64,000 nt of DNA from Ganoderma boninense. Its lineage: Eukaryota; Basidiomycota; Agaricomycetes; Polyporales; Polyporaceae. The stretch spans positions 1,798,001 through 1,862,000 of the forward strand of contig CM035308.1 in assembly GCA_002900995.3 (NCBI GenBank), in the 5' to 3' direction. Positions 1 through 10,299 of the stretch are shown here, piece by piece (within the stretch, counting starts at the first letter, position 1; every line of letters begins with the position of its first letter). The notes under the pieces were generated by a model. The model made no database searches. It was not told where the DNA came from and saw only the letters and a program-made list of their open reading frames with translations. The position numbers and the translations under genes were made by a program.

Positions 1-567
1 GACCTGGCCGCGGACCGCGGCGCATTCATCTGCCAGTCGCAGTCTCTCAACGTGCACTTGCAAGCGCCGACCAACGGACAGCTGACGAGCATGCATTTCT
101 ACGGCTGGAAGAAGGGTCTGAAGACGGGCATGTACTACCTCCGCACACGCCCGGCCGCACAGGCGATCAAGTTCACCGTTGATAGCTCATACTTGAAGAA
201 TGCGGTGAAGAAGCCACAGGCCAAGGCAGCCGGCGCCATGACTCCCGTCGCGCCCTCGACCCCGATCAAGGAGGAGCCCGTCACTCCTTCGCTCGCCACC
301 CCCATCTCGAATGGCAAGATCAATGGTATCAACGGGACCAATGGCGTAGCCGCTTCGGACCCGCCATCGCCTTCGCCGGCTGCCAGTGACGTCGCACTCG
401 CTTCTGCGGCGGCGCAGCTCTCCCTGGACGAGCGCACGCAGAAAGCAGCCGAGGCTGATCCCGAGTTTGCTGCCGCCCTCCAGCGTCAGCGGGACCGCGA
501 GTTGGAGCAGGCGAAGCTGATGTGTTCGCTGGAGAACAAGGAGGCGTGCCTCATGTGCTCTGGTTGA
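1..567 (+). CDS. RNR1: Ribonucleoside-diphosphate reductase large subunit, C-terminal part
   Basis: This is the 3' end of the gene for the large (R1) subunit of class Ia ribonucleotide reductase, which reduces NDPs to dNDPs in the cytosol. The frame is open from base 1, so the 5' end lies outside the window. The first residues ([19 protein letters not shown]) and the segment [20 protein letters not shown] are diagnostic of the end of the R1 catalytic barrel. A low-complexity linker rich in Pro, Ala and Ser follows, and the protein ends in CLMCSG, the family's C-terminal CxxC pair that passes electrons from thioredoxin or glutaredoxin to the active site. The intact tail and the stop at 565-567 indicate a functional C-terminus. 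Recognition rests on established family motifs. Confidence 0.95.
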   Translation, partial: DLAADRGAFICQSQSLNVHLQAPTNGQLTSMHFYGWKKGLKTGMYYLRTRPAAQAIKFTVDSSYLKNAVKKPQAKAAGAMTPVAPSTPIKEEPVTPSLATPISNGKINGINGTNGVAASDPPSPSPAASDVALASAAAQLSLDERTQKAAEADPEFAAALQRQRDRELEQAKLMCSLENKEACLMCSG

Positions 568-949
568 GCGCGATTGTGGGTTCCTTGTCGAAAGTAGGAT
601 GGACTGGCCTTGTATCGTTTTGATCCGCATGTGTGGCTCCTGTATCTGTGACTCTTGCCCGTGGCTGTCGACTTGTTGCATATGGATAGCATCTCGTTGT
701 TGTAATTGTATGGTCCGTATAATAGATCTCATCGCCGCCGAGCGAGGTGTTTTGCACTGCAGGGCCGGGTTCTGAGAGAGGAAGCGACGTGCTCGGAAGA
801 GAGGCCGGGGCGTGGGAAGGACGGCGCGGAGTGGGTTGGCTGAGCTGAATATCTGCGACTCGGAGTCGTCGTCGAGCCCCGAGCCACGACCGCGGCTTGT
901 TCCCCCATCGACATCTCCGATCCGCTCGTGTGCAGCTTCCCCCACTGCA

Positions 950-2629
950 ATGTCCGCCTTCTGTCCCCCGCAGCCCCTCGATATTCCTCCTGTTCATCGT
1001 CTGCCTCCTGAGCTTCTTATCGACATCCTCGTCCACTGCTCCGACGAGCCATCCGACCAGCTCAACCCCATTGTCTTTGGTCGCGTCTGTCGCTACTGGA
1101 AGGACGTCTCCTGCCTCTCGCCACGCATCTGGCAGCATGTCTATCTCTTCGAATCCAACGGCACCGCCCTCTCGCACGACCAGGCACTCTGCTGGATGGA
1201 CCGCTCCGCCCCACTACCATTCGATGTGCGTATAGAGGCAGCCACCCCGGATATGATCCTTCCCCTCCTATCCCCCGTCCTGTCCAACATGCAGCGCCTG
1301 CGCCGATGCGTGATCTCCGGCAGGCACGAAGAGCAGTTCGACTTCGAGAAGTACGCGTTCGACCGCACGAGGGAGTGCCTAGTCGGCGAGCTACACCTCC
1401 TCATCAAAGGCGTGTCCGCCCTGGACACCCTCGGGATCAACCCTGACGGCGCCTCTGACGCGGCCGACGACAGGACCTACTCGACCATCTTCCGCGTGCA
1501 CGGACCCGCGGATGGGCCCCAGGAACTCGCGCTCCACTTTTCGGTGTATGCGCTCCCTCTCGAGAGCGTCATGAAGCCCATCCCCGTGACCTCCCTCTGC
1601 ATCACCGAGTTCTCGCTCGAGGTATCCACAGACGTCGCGCGCATGGTCAACTTCTTGCGCTGCACCCCCCTGCTCCAGACGCTGCACTTCACCGGCTGGC
1701 CACAGGAAGGCGAGCCCATCCAGCCGGGGGTCCTCGCGCCCGTGCTGCTGACGCGCCTCCGCACGCTGCTCGTGCGGAGCACGGTGTCCGTACGCGCGAT
1801 TCTCGAGCACATCGACGCGCCCGCACTCGAGGAGCTCTTCCTAGAGCACACGAACGTGGACGTCGAGCTCCGGACGGAGCCGTATGTGATGTTGCGCGCG
1901 CCGCCGGACGAGGGCGAGTCGGACGACGAGGCGCAGGATTTCTCGCAGTCTCCGTGGTCGGACCACGCAACAGGTACGGATATCCTTCTTCCTGTTCCGA
2001 ACCCGAACGCCTTCATTCATGTGTTACCTTTCCCGCATCTTGGCACCCGCTTCCGCGCCCGCACCCACATTCGCACCCGCTCCTGCACCGTCACTCGAAT
2101 GCGGATGATCCGACCCCCGATCCCGGCTCGGACACGGACACGGACACGGAAAGGTATGGGTCTCCGCACGCTCCTGCGGCGTTCTCGCCCGCCCCTGCGA
2201 CTGCTGCATATGGACTACGCGGACATGCGCACGAAGGACTTCCGGTGGTGCTTCGAGCACCTCCCGCACCTGCGCGAGTTCCGCATCGTCGGCTCGGACA
2301 TGTCCGACCGCGTCGTTGCGATGCTCGCGCCGTACCAGCGTCGCCGAATGACGTACGGGCTCGCAAACGCTTCCGAAGACGATGCGCGGGGCTCGTGGGC
2401 GGTGCGTCTGCCCAGCCTCCAGAAGCTCGCCGTGTGGCACTGCCAACGCATCACCGGCGACGCGGTCGTGCAGGCGTTCCGCGAACGGGTGAGGTTCACG
2501 GACAGGGCGGTGGCAGAGGGCAGGGGGGAGACGTTGGAGAGCATCGCGGTCGTCGGATGCTCGGAGTTCCTGTTTCAGCATGGGCAGACGCTCGCGGAGA
2601 CGTTAGGAGACCGGTTGCGGGTATCGTGA
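950..2629 (+). CDS. F-box domain protein with LRR-like C-terminal region
   Basis: A basidiomycete-type F-box protein, predicted to be the substrate receptor of an SCF ubiquitin ligase. The start is placed at the ATG at 950 because the F-box follows directly: PPVHRLPPELLIDILVHC, then VCRYWKDVSCLSPRIWQHVYL, the usual Agaricomycete F-box-like pattern. The frame is open further upstream to 812, but those residues look like untranslated sequence. The rest has irregular Leu-rich strands and a conserved-looking C-terminal block (YADMRTKDFRWCFEHLPHL). Between 1974 and 2153 the reading is low-complexity (Arg/Thr/Pro), begins with GT and ends with AG, and is exactly 60 codons long, so it may be an in-frame retained intron. 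Substrate unknown. Confidence 0.8.
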   Translation: MSAFCPPQPLDIPPVHRLPPELLIDILVHCSDEPSDQLNPIVFGRVCRYWKDVSCLSPRIWQHVYLFESNGTALSHDQALCWMDRSAPLPFDVRIEAATPDMILPLLSPVLSNMQRLRRCVISGRHEEQFDFEKYAFDRTRECLVGELHLLIKGVSALDTLGINPDGASDAADDRTYSTIFRVHGPADGPQELALHFSVYALPLESVMKPIPVTSLCITEFSLEVSTDVARMVNFLRCTPLLQTLHFTGWPQEGEPIQPGVLAPVLLTRLRTLLVRSTVSVRAILEHIDAPALEELFLEHTNVDVELRTEPYVMLRAPPDEGESDDEAQDFSQSPWSDHATGTDILLPVPNPNAFIHVLPFPHLGTRFRARTHIRTRSCTVTRMRMIRPPIPARTRTRTRKGMGLRTLLRRSRPPLRLLHMDYADMRTKDFRWCFEHLPHLREFRIVGSDMSDRVVAMLAPYQRRRMTYGLANASEDDARGSWAVRLPSLQKLAVWHCQRITGDAVVQAFRERVRFTDRAVAEGRGETLESIAVVGCSEFLFQHGQTLAETLGDRLRVS

Positions 2630-2937
2630 ACGGGAACTCTGTTGAGAGGAGGATGTCGTCAGCATGTATTTGTGTGTCGCCTTTTCTTTTGCGGTCAAGC
2701 AGTCATGGAGATTCGGTCAATATCAATATCAAGGAGGGACAGCACGCAACACGCTGCCGGCGTGGACTTGACTGTATATTAGCGTACGATGTATTTGGCG
2801 ATTTCGCTGTATATGGTTTACGTCTAGTTACTTATTTACTCACTGTACACATAGTTTTCCGTCGGATTCGACCAGCGCGCGGGACCGGGACCATTAGCGA
2901 ATACCTTAGCTAGGCGCGTTCCCCTTCCCATGTATTC

Positions 2938-5096
2938 TTACAAGCAACCCTTCGTCGACTCGTTGTCAATCAGGGTGTCCTCTCCAACAAGGGTCTCGGA
3001 GTGGTGGACGCCCAAACCCTTTGATGGTTCCAGTAGCTGGGTCTGGCTGGCTTTCCCACTTTCTTCGTCGGGTTTGAGGCCACATGTACCTGGCTTGCTT
3101 GCCCCATTATACTCTTCCAACAAGGCTCTGCGAGAATTCAAGCTGTGTAAACGAAGATCGTCAGCACAGCCCCCCCCCCCCCCCGCCGAAGGAAGAAGGA
3201 AAGGCGTACACTCCAAGAACCGCCATGGTATAAGCTGCGAGTTGCAGTGGTCAGCGGGTTGTTAATACTGGCTCAATATGGCGACTTACACCTCGTTGCA
3301 GGGGTAAGGATACCGAAGTAGATCATGTTGGTCGGGAATGCGATTAGCTGCCCTCGAACGTTAGACTAGACTACGGAGTGTACTATTCTCTAGGGACTCA
3401 CGAAACCGAGGGCGAGGGCGTTGATCGCGCTAGAGGAGTGATTAGTTCCTAGTCATTCAAGAGATCGACTCCGAATATACCTGGTAAGAACACCTTTAAC
3501 GAACTGCCATGAGCATAAGGTCTGCTAGAAACGTTGGGCGAGGAACATACAAGTGTTGACGGTGTATGCAATGAGGATATTGAGCAGCGAGTCGGTCCTA
3601 GAGGTGCATGCGTTGGACATCGTCATGTAATGAGAAAATATGTAGTTACGGACCTCTTGTATCCCGTGCGGTTGCGATGAAAGATGACGACAAGCGTGCT
3701 CGCGAGAAAGAGGTCCACTACTAATACAGCTACTAGGGCGGTCGATTCGATGCGCTGCGGGAGATCAAATAAGTAAAACCATGCATACGCTTCAGGTAGA
3801 GCAGAAGGTACTTGCCGTCAACGCTGCCTGAGACGTGGTCTGATATCTTGTTGACCTTCGGACGGGTACTGGCGCGTGAACCTGTCTGATTACGTGCTGC
3901 ATTTGAGAAGTCGGCTCACCCTTCAACCGCTGCGACTAGAATGTACAACAGTGTGAGGTGGGGCCTCTACGCAGTCCAGCATATAGTCATGCCACTTACA
4001 GGTAGCGGCACCTGCAAATGTGGAGGTTATATGCGCTCGTAAGAAGTCATGGGAAGCTTGACTAAAGGTATTGCGCACCTAGTTCACAGACAAGGAGCAG
4101 AGACTGAACCTACGTTAAGAATGATGGCAAAACTGCCGAACGAGATAGACATACCATAACGACCACTAGGCTTCTGTAGCTGCGGCTCACTGGAATTCAA
4201 TGCGCCTTTAAATTTCGGAAGGAACGAGAAGACAAGGAACGCACGTAGGTAGATGCGCCGAACGTAGAACCTGAGAAGGTATTGTGAGTATGAGAACTCG
4301 GGTGAGGGAAGTGTGGCATCACGCACACCTGCGCGACAAAAATTATGATGCTCTGGAGGATGACAGTAAGGCTCAGTTCTGTTCTCCATATCTAAGAATT
4401 GAACGTACCATCACGACCCCCATGAGCTAAACGGCCGCTGAAGTATCAGGTGTTTGGCCAATGTCACAAGAGGCAATCGTACATACCACCGCAGACCTGA
4501 AGATGAGATAGTCATGTGACTCCGTACGAGGAGGAAAGGCATGATTTGCGTACCAGGTACCAATTAAGAGAGCGGCTGGGTTGAAATAATTTGTGACAAG
4601 GTAGAAATAGCTTTGGCAGGATGAGCATAGCGGTAGGTAGAATGTCTTGGTATCAGCCGTTACCATACGTGACAACTGCCAATGACGTGCAGTGTATCCA
4701 AGAAACTGGAGCTAGCGTGAGAGCGATTGATGCTGTAGATCTCGCTCAACTTACAGCAGGGCGAAAACCTGGAAATTCCGGATGAACTACTCTCCCAAAG
4801 GTATCAGCTGAGAGAAACATGCGCTCATACCAAACATTTCAATCTCATGGTATCCTTCGAATAGAGTCTGAAGTAGTCGTGAGCTTGGTAAAGAATAATC
4901 CCGTACATCCTTGAGGCGAATTGAATCGACATCAGCAAAGAGTCTTGAACGCACGCAAACAGGTAACTTACAACAGTCCGACGAAGTTGCCAATGAGGAT
5001 AGCTCCGAAGGTGTTATCAATGGGGGCAACCGGTGCCGCCGTGGGTGTCGCGGACACCGCGCTCTGAAGGACATTGGACTCGTAGTGAGCACCCAT
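2938..5096 (-). CDS. DUF6534 multi-pass membrane protein
   Basis: A multi-exon gene for a basidiomycete-specific integral membrane protein of the DUF6534 family; its function is unknown. The start is the ATG at 5096-5094, giving MGAHYESNVLQSAVS and then DNTFGAILIGNFVGLL, the typical family N-terminus. Successive small exons, each joined across clear GT...AG introns, give MYGIILYQAHDYFRLYSKD, YFYLVTNYFNPAALLIGTW, LTVILQSIIIFVAQVFYVRR, TDSLLNILIAYTVNT, DLFLASTLVVIFHRNRTGYK and NMIYFGILTPATR, all family hallmarks spread over roughly seven hydrophobic segments. The cytosolic tail is SRRALLEEYNG and a polar stretch ending ESTKGCL at 2938. About a dozen exons are needed, many under 100 nt, so a gene finder could easily miss it. 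Not every internal junction was checked for phase. Confidence 0.82.
3170..3184. repeat. Run of 15 C (G on the minus strand) inside the last intron of the DUF6534 gene
   Basis: Fifteen consecutive C residues lie between the donor after the MAVLGV exon and the acceptor before the SRRALLEEYNG exon of the minus-strand membrane-protein gene. On the transcript this is a G15 tract in a short intron. It is likely length-polymorphic. Confidence 0.9.
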
Positions 5097-6046
5097 GCTC
5101 AAGGAGCGAGGGAAGAAAAGAGGCGCACGACTGTGTGTATGGGACGTATGTTATATAGCCTCTAGTCCAGTCCCTGGCTTGAAATGGACCCCTGTCAAGA
5201 TCGTTGAACTACGATAGTGGATGCATCAACAACGGGTTTCAAATTGTCGGGCAATGGAAGAGATAGAGGCTCTGTCCACAGCTCGTTGTCAGTTGATCAG
5301 GTTGCTGTGAAGATGTTGAAGTCCCTTCGAGTTGGTCAGCGGTTGCTAATTTCGTATTCATGTCAAGTTGTCGTAGAGTATCACTTGAATTTGCCTCGCT
5401 GTAAGGAGAGTGGTGACATATTCCGTAAACTTTAGTGTCTTGGGATGGTTGGATCATGGATGGCTGGCAGTGCCGGTGGATCACCGGTCAACCATGCGAA
5501 GGTACTGTGGCTGACAGTAATCCAGCACGACCCAGATTGTGGGTTGTGGGAATACCCTAGCAGCGTGTACACGCAGCCACCTATTTACGCAACACACTGA
5601 CGACAGAAGACGGGGGTAAAACGGGTGTCCAGGAACTGGTGGAACCTCACTAAGACCGCCACCATTAAATCTAGTGGCTATGACTATTTGAAGTTCTCGG
5701 TGAAATCGACGCCACACAGTGCAAATACTAACCAGCCATCGCTGAAGCCTTCGAGGATCCTGGACGCGACATCCAATTTATCCTGGAGGGCACGAAGGAC
5801 ACATCAAATATAATTAGCAATGAAGAAGCCGAGGAACCTTTACTCACAAACCTAACTGGCATTCTTCTGCCAGTCCACCTGTTCTGACGGGGGATTGTGC
5901 CTTTCTCCATATCGGGACAGATGCCATGCGATAGAATGAGAGGCAGAGGTTCCTGGTCTGGGATCAAAAGAGATGAGCGAAACCGGGACAAAGGTGGGTG
6001 ATGCTCATGAGTGGACTCCGCTTGAACCTCTCAGCTCCGCGCCTGG
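5097..6046. other. Gene-poor stretch with one possible small spliced reading frame
   Basis: No convincing conserved gene is visible. The only structured signal is on the minus strand at 5991-5684: an ATG reading frame (MSRFRSSLLIPDQEPLPL...) reaches a strong donor (GTGAGT), a roughly 65-nt intron with a CTAAT branch-like motif and a CCCTCCAG acceptor, and then DKLDVASRILEGFSDGW before a stop at 5684. This could be a short gene, an upstream piece of a decayed gene, or chance. I do not recognise the peptide. Confidence 0.3.
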
Positions 6047-6058
6047 CAGTGGTTCAAT
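6047..6058. repeat. Left target-site duplication of the SINE
   Basis: The 12-mer CAGTGGTTCAAT here is repeated exactly at 6482-6493, directly flanking the two ends of the inserted element. The final T merges with the T run of the element, so the duplication may be one or two bases longer. Confidence 0.8.
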
Positions 6059-6397
6059 TTTTTTTTTTTTTTTTGGTGGAGCGTTTCTCGCCGTGAACCG
6101 CAGTGGTCCCATCAGGGCTTGTGGTGCAGTTCGCGCCAGCGGAACTGGCCGGCACGCTTTGTGATTTACATGGGCTTGTATCAGGTATTTTTCCCGATGT
6201 AAGCTACCATGTTGCAGGGGATTTAAACCCCGCAAATTTCGAGCACCACACCAAGGGAGGAAATGCGCTTATGCACACTTCCAGAGCCCTCGGGTGCAGC
6301 CGTGCTCTGGAAGTAGTGTGGGACTCCTCCGGCGCGAACCCGCCGACCATACCCACTAAAACCCCCCAGCGGTAAAGGACGGCTAAGTCCTAGGGAC

Positions 6398-6408
6398 GGT
6401 CTCGAACC
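6398..6408 (-). promoter_or_regulatory. Pol III B box of the SINE
   Basis: GGTTCGAGACC on the minus strand fits the tRNA B-box consensus GGTTCGANNCC and lies about 50 nt downstream of the A box, as in tRNA genes. Confidence 0.8.
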
Positions 6409-6460
6409 CAGTGCTTTCTGCACTTCTGGACACTGGGCTTTATCGAGTTGCTCGATGGTA

Positions 6461-6471
6461 CCGCTACACCA
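6461..6471 (-). promoter_or_regulatory. Pol III A box of the SINE
   Basis: TGGTGTAGCGG on the minus strand fits the A-box consensus TRGYNNARNNG and starts about 10 nt from the 5' end of the element, the position expected for a tRNA-derived head. Confidence 0.8.
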
Positions 6472-6481
6472 CCGCGCCCCC

Positions 6482-6493
6482 CAGTGGTTCAAT
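6482..6493. repeat. Right target-site duplication of the SINE
   Basis: Exact repeat of the 12-mer CAGTGGTTCAAT found at 6047-6058. It abuts the 5' (tRNA-like) end of the element. Confidence 0.8.
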
Positions 6494-6764
6494 ATTCAAT
6501 TGCAAACGCCCGAGCTTCCGCGTCTACATAAATGTGCATGGATACCTCGCCTTGAACTTTCTATCCACCCACCAAATTCTATCCGGCTTCTCTTCCCTGT
6601 GACGTGTCCCGGACACGTCTATGCTATTCATCCCAAGTCTGCCGATTTGCGCCCGACATCATCTATGGTTGCGCGGGGGAATAGGGCCAACTTGAACTTG
6701 AATGTTCTCATATCTGGTGGTTCATGTCGGTAGCGAACTACCCTCTGTTCTATTTCTTTAGAGA

Positions 6765-9700
6765 CTATGCAACGCAGTACTGTGGGGCTGATACTGAAGA
6801 CAGGCACAGCAACTGTAAGTGATGACTTCCCCGAGTCTCGGTTCTAATGGTAGCATGAGCATGGGAGGCCATCGCATCTTCGCCACCACTCAAATCTCCC
6901 CTCAATCGAACAAGTGAAAATGTTAGGATACCCCAACCTGGTTCCTCGTCGTAAATGACTCGCAAAACGTCAAATCCTGTAGGTTCGACGAAGTCCCCTC
7001 TCACTGGCACGCCGAGTCCAACACGTGGATGGTCTTGGTGTGAGACTACCAAATCCTGGGCATCTAGACACCTTCTCAGTCCGGATTATTGAAAATAATG
7101 TCCAAAGCAAGCAAACACAGGAGGACTCACAATCCTCGCATATGATGCCACAAGGCGAGACTACACAATATCTTGCCCCTCGACAGCGCGAGGCGCATGG
7201 AAACGAGAAATCAAGAAAGAGAGCTCGCCAGCTTCCAATATCGTGTCTTCATCCGATGGGGTATGGGCTCGGATGAGTGAAATCGTCTCTTCAGCAGGAG
7301 AACCAGATGTATGCGGTAGAGGCCGTGGAAGCGGCGCATGACCTGTGTGTACCGCCAGACCGCGCAAGTCCAAGTTGCGTTGCTGGTGAGCCTGCTGACT
7401 GGCGGTAGGGGCAATCACAATGGCGGCCGCATTGTCTGAAAAATGTATGGATTAGCTAGACTCTCTACTCGTCATGAGAGTGGACATACTGATACTGTCC
7501 ACAGACAAACGACCATCGCCATCGCCGTCCTTGGAGGACCCAGCAACCAACGCGGTTCTAAGGCTGAGCATACCCGTGTAAGGTGGTGTAGATGTTTCCG
7601 TCGAGTTGGGTTGTAGAGACTTGGATCCACTAAATGTCGGGGCAGTCGCCGTCCTCCTATGCCTAGGACTCCTAGGTGACCCGGTCATTCTCGAGGAGGG
7701 CCCTGATTAGAGTGTCATTATCCTGCACCATAACAGTCCGGAAAACGTTAAAATCACCATTGTCTGTGGCAAGCTGAAGCGATCCCACAGCTTTATTCAC
7801 GTTTTTTGCTGCCGATACGAATCGCTGCAAGTTGTAGGTTGGAGATTTAGGTGGCGTGATCTCAGACTCTGGAGTAAATTGCTCTGAACAGAAGATTCGT
7901 CCTCTACAAGACAATCACGTACCATGTGTCCCTCGTACGTCCGGCCTGCCGCTCAAATGAGACAGATTGATTTGGAATAATTTCGCCAGGACGTCGACGT
8001 CGTTCTGGAGCATCGTTCCAATTTCTGCTGGGTCTTTGGTACCCAGATTCGCAGTGGTCAAGCGATCCAGGTGCCGCTTGAAGTACATCTGGAATGCCTT
8101 GGTTGTTACAGACGAATTGATGTTCGAAAGGACGTCCTGATACGTTTCGACGATGTCTCGCGGGACGAGGGGCGAACAATACGCGTCGGTCTTCAACGCG
8201 ACCATCTGTGCGACATGTCGCGATCGAGCAAGAGCCCAGAGAGTGATGCTAAGATTAGAGAGGTCTTGCGTCCAGGCGATGTGCATCAAGAATGATTGGA
8301 GAGTGTGGAACATGGCGTCGATATGCAGCTGGATGCGCTCGGTCTCGTGCGGAGAGTCGACGACCAAACGTGCTAGATACCGCACGAGGGTGGGTAGTGT
8401 CAGCAGATAGGAATAGACCATCGGCAGGCCCTCTGGATCCTTGCTACGGACCAGCGAGGCGAATTGCTTCCCCGTCCTGGGGTTGGGATAGATAGAGACA
8501 ACTGATCCAACAGCTGGTCAGTGAGAGGGAAGACAAGACCTGAAAGAGACTGATGCTCACGATGCTCTACAACATCTTGTTTTACCCGTGATCCGCTGTT
8601 AGACGTCAAATACGACAGCGACCGCGATACTCTGTAGAACGCATAGTCCGCCTCCACTCCTCTAGAGACGAGTGTGGCCATGGCCCTGACGAAGAGTTCA
8701 CCGAGTTCGGAGGCGGGATCCATGCGCGGCCACCATGTGCTGGATAGCAGCTTCCTGACAGCCTTTGCATTGTGTCCAGGGCCCTCCCTCGCTGCAATCA
8801 AGGTGAAGTGGAGCGCGCAAGGGACGAGGGGCTCCCATCTGTTGGCGATCCTGAACACGTCATCCAGCATGGGCGAGAGATGCCTCGACGGCAAATCCCA
8901 CATGCAGGGGAGGACGACATCGTTGAGGACGTGATCATCCAGGCAGATGCCGTACGTGGTTGCCGCCAGCTGGCGGTCGAGGTCGGAACGCTTAATCTGG
9001 ACTTCATATTTCTCGCGAGCGTGCCAGTTGCGAAAGGTGCTTGGTCCTACTTTGCTCTTCCGGAAGAGTGAGCGAAGAGCTTGCAGAGCGAGGAAAAACC
9101 CGAGTGCGAGCTGTGATTGGTAGAAGCAGTCGGCCTTGATGGCGGGGAGGATGGTTGTTGCGACTGTGAAAACGACTAGGCCTCCGATAAGAACCATCGC
9201 GATCCCAGCGATGAGGTGGTGGAGGGTCCAGAGGAGGATGAGAAGCCCAGCGAGGAACAAGAGCAAAGAAAGCTGGGGAATGATGGGCAAAAACGCCACG
9301 ATCTCAACGACGCGCCATTTCACGAGCGACTCATAGCGGTATTGCCGTACACGAGCGACTTCGTGGGAGTTGCCTGATAGACCTAGGTCGTATTGATGCA
9401 GCCACTGTTTGACCATGATGGCAATAGAGGACGCCGACAGCGTGCATACTAGGGATGCGAACCACAGTGCATTGATCCAGACCGCGGATACGGGAGCGGA
9501 AAATGGGGACGGAACAAATGTAGAGGCCGATGATAGCATGCTTGTGCCATTCAGGGTGAAATGAGAAAGTTGGGCAGAGACCTGAGTAAGTGCTGCAGCA
9601 AGCAGATCCGTATTATCTTGCTGTAGTAAGCCGTATGATTGGACGTTGAATGCCGTCAGCACAGCGGAAAAGAGGCCGTTCTGCGGATCGGTGGTCAGCT

Positions 9701-9891
9701 TCTACATTTATGGGACCGGGACTAACAGCAATTTGCTCCTTACGAAGACGAGGTACATGTCAATTTCTTCCTTCCACCTCGATATCATCTGGTCGCAATG
9801 TTGTTGGACTGTGTTCGAACAACGCTCCCATGCATGAGAGATCTCATCCTCAGTAAATGGGCAAGGAATGGGTATTTGGGTCGTTCTTAAC
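6765..9891 (-). CDS. DUF6535 transmembrane protein
   Basis: A large basidiomycete membrane protein with an N-terminal DUF6535 domain; function unknown. The exon around 9891-9750 gives ISHAWERCSNTVQQH and EEIDMYLVF; splicing over 9746-9684 continues with NGLFSAVLTAFNVQSYG, the family signature. The main exon carries the typical helices VWINALWFASLVCTLSASS, VKQWLHQYDLGLSGN and FLAGLLILLWTLHHLIAG. Downstream exons are helical (TLPTLVRYLARLVVDSPHE, AKNVNKAVGSLQLATDNG). The junction DNG to PSSRMTGSP uses a 55-nt intron, and the polar tail runs to 7164. In-phase splicing from EGQDI at about 7167 to DLVVSHQDHPRVGLG adds a last exon ending at 6765; this extension is less certain. The N-terminal exon and the junction near 8490-8570 could not be settled. 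Confidence 0.68.
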
Positions 9892-10299
9892 CTGGCACCC
9901 GGTATATATTCAGTCTACGAAGTTGATCCAATTGAATCAGACACCTATGATCAATGGGGCAAACGAGGGGCATACCTCTGTGGTGTGAACGGCTGACATT
10001 GGCGGGATGAGACAACTGGGCGCAAGAGGGTGTGGGGGAGCCTGCAAGTGCCCTAAAGTAGTGGTAGGCGGTAAGTGGTCTCACGATTGTCAGTCAGCAC
10101 CGGATCAAGAACCCTAATATCGACTATAATGTGGTAGACCCTCTCCAAATTATGGCCAGATGCCAGTGCCACTGCAATGCCAAGGCAGTGCTTCACATGC
10201 GGCATGTTGCCGTAATACGCACCACATGCACGAATACGAGGCTGCACGAACAAGGATACAAGTCAGTGCAGTTGCTCATACGGCGACACTCTCGATAAT

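Larger units (their letters stand above)
6059..6481 (-). mobile_element. tRNA-derived SINE (about 423 bp), minus orientation
   Basis: A short non-autonomous retroelement. Read on the minus strand it begins at 6481 with a GC-rich head, carries an RNA polymerase III A box (TGGTGTAGCGG, 6471-6461) and a B box (GGTTCGAGACC, 6408-6398) at tRNA-like spacing, continues through an unrelated body, and ends in an A tract (T run 6058-6074 on the plus strand). Exact 12-bp direct repeats flank it. The body contains a perfect 11-bp inverted repeat (6277-6287 and 6304-6314, ACTTCCAGAGC arms). This combination of Pol III promoter, 3' A tail and target-site duplication defines a SINE mobilised by LINE machinery. 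It lies between two genes and disrupts neither. No second copy is evident in this window. Confidence 0.82.

Noticed and set aside
1391..2016. Long minus-strand frames opposite the F-box gene
   Set aside because: Antisense shadows of a GC-rich coding exon, with no conserved motifs.
2128..2152. Short CGGACA tandem repeat as a regulatory array
   Set aside because: It lies inside the F-box reading frame or a possible intron of it; only a few units, so simple sequence is sufficient explanation.
6398..6481. A functional tRNA gene on the minus strand
   Set aside because: A and B boxes are present, but the ends do not pair as an acceptor stem. The sequence continues into a body with an A tail and flanking duplications, so it is a SINE head.
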